From an uncultured Oscillibacter sp. (GTDB taxonomy: Bacteria; Bacillota_A; Clostridia; Oscillospirales; Oscillospiraceae): 6,150 nt of DNA. The position numbers were made by a program, and so were the translations under genes. Within the stretch, counting starts at the first letter, position 1, and every line of letters starts with the position of its first letter. A model generated the notes under the pieces. It searched no databases. It was not told where the DNA came from and worked only from the letters and a program-made list of their open reading frames with translations. Shown here piece by piece: positions 6,126 through 6,150 of this stretch. The DNA lies in NCBI GenBank assembly GCA_951800675.1, contig CATOKC010000166.1, forward strand, positions 1 through 6,150, given 5' to 3'.

Positions 6126-6150
6126 CAGAGCGGGGAGGGGGCGAGGAAAT

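Overview
The window looks like a piece of chromosome from a moderately high-GC Clostridia member, most likely an Oscillospiraceae-type gut Firmicute. This is inferred from three things: a tyrosine T-box riboswitch in front of tyrS, AAGGAGG-type ribosome binding sites before nearly every gene, and an ECF sigma/anti-sigma pair of the kind common in that group. The species cannot be named from the sequence. The content is mostly housekeeping. I see no CRISPR array, transposase, phage gene, tRNA or rRNA.

Layout. Positions 1-1044 (+) are the 3' two-thirds of lysS (class II lysyl-tRNA synthetase), which enters from the left edge. A perfect-stem hairpin at 1064-1098 separates it from a convergent minus-strand block. 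Read in its own direction, right to left, that block contains: a small lipoprotein (4235-3645) with its own sigma-A-type promoter; an SPL-family radical SAM protein (3616-2729) whose last five residues are QLSLF, a match to the consensus beta-sliding-clamp-binding peptide; an ECF sigma factor (2591-2136); and a membrane-anchored, anti-sigma-like protein (2139-1129) that overlaps the sigma gene by ATGA. The lipoprotein and radical SAM genes are 28 bp apart and are probably co-transcribed. The sigma/anti-sigma pair sits behind a 137-bp gap containing an inverted repeat and a possible autoregulatory ECF promoter.

The 412-bp gap at 4236-4647 holds two back-to-back promoters. One fires leftward into the lipoprotein gene and one rightward into a T-box leader (specifier UAC, acceptor-pairing UGGU) with a clear terminator/antiterminator switch controlling tyrS (4648-5874). 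tyrS ends at a strong Rho-independent terminator.

The right end (5904-6150) is the least ordinary part. It holds a perfect 13-bp inverted repeat, then a 32-codon reading frame with a good ribosome binding site whose first 18 residues look like the beginning of an ECF sigma factor. That frame breaks off, and its TAA stop lies inside the extended -10 box of a promoter that appears to serve a gene beyond the window.

Working together: the two synthetases supply charged Lys- and Tyr-tRNA, and tyrS expression responds to uncharged tRNA-Tyr. The sigma/anti-sigma pair should transmit an envelope signal to transcription. The radical SAM protein may act on DNA near the replication clamp, but that rests only on its family and its C-terminal peptide.
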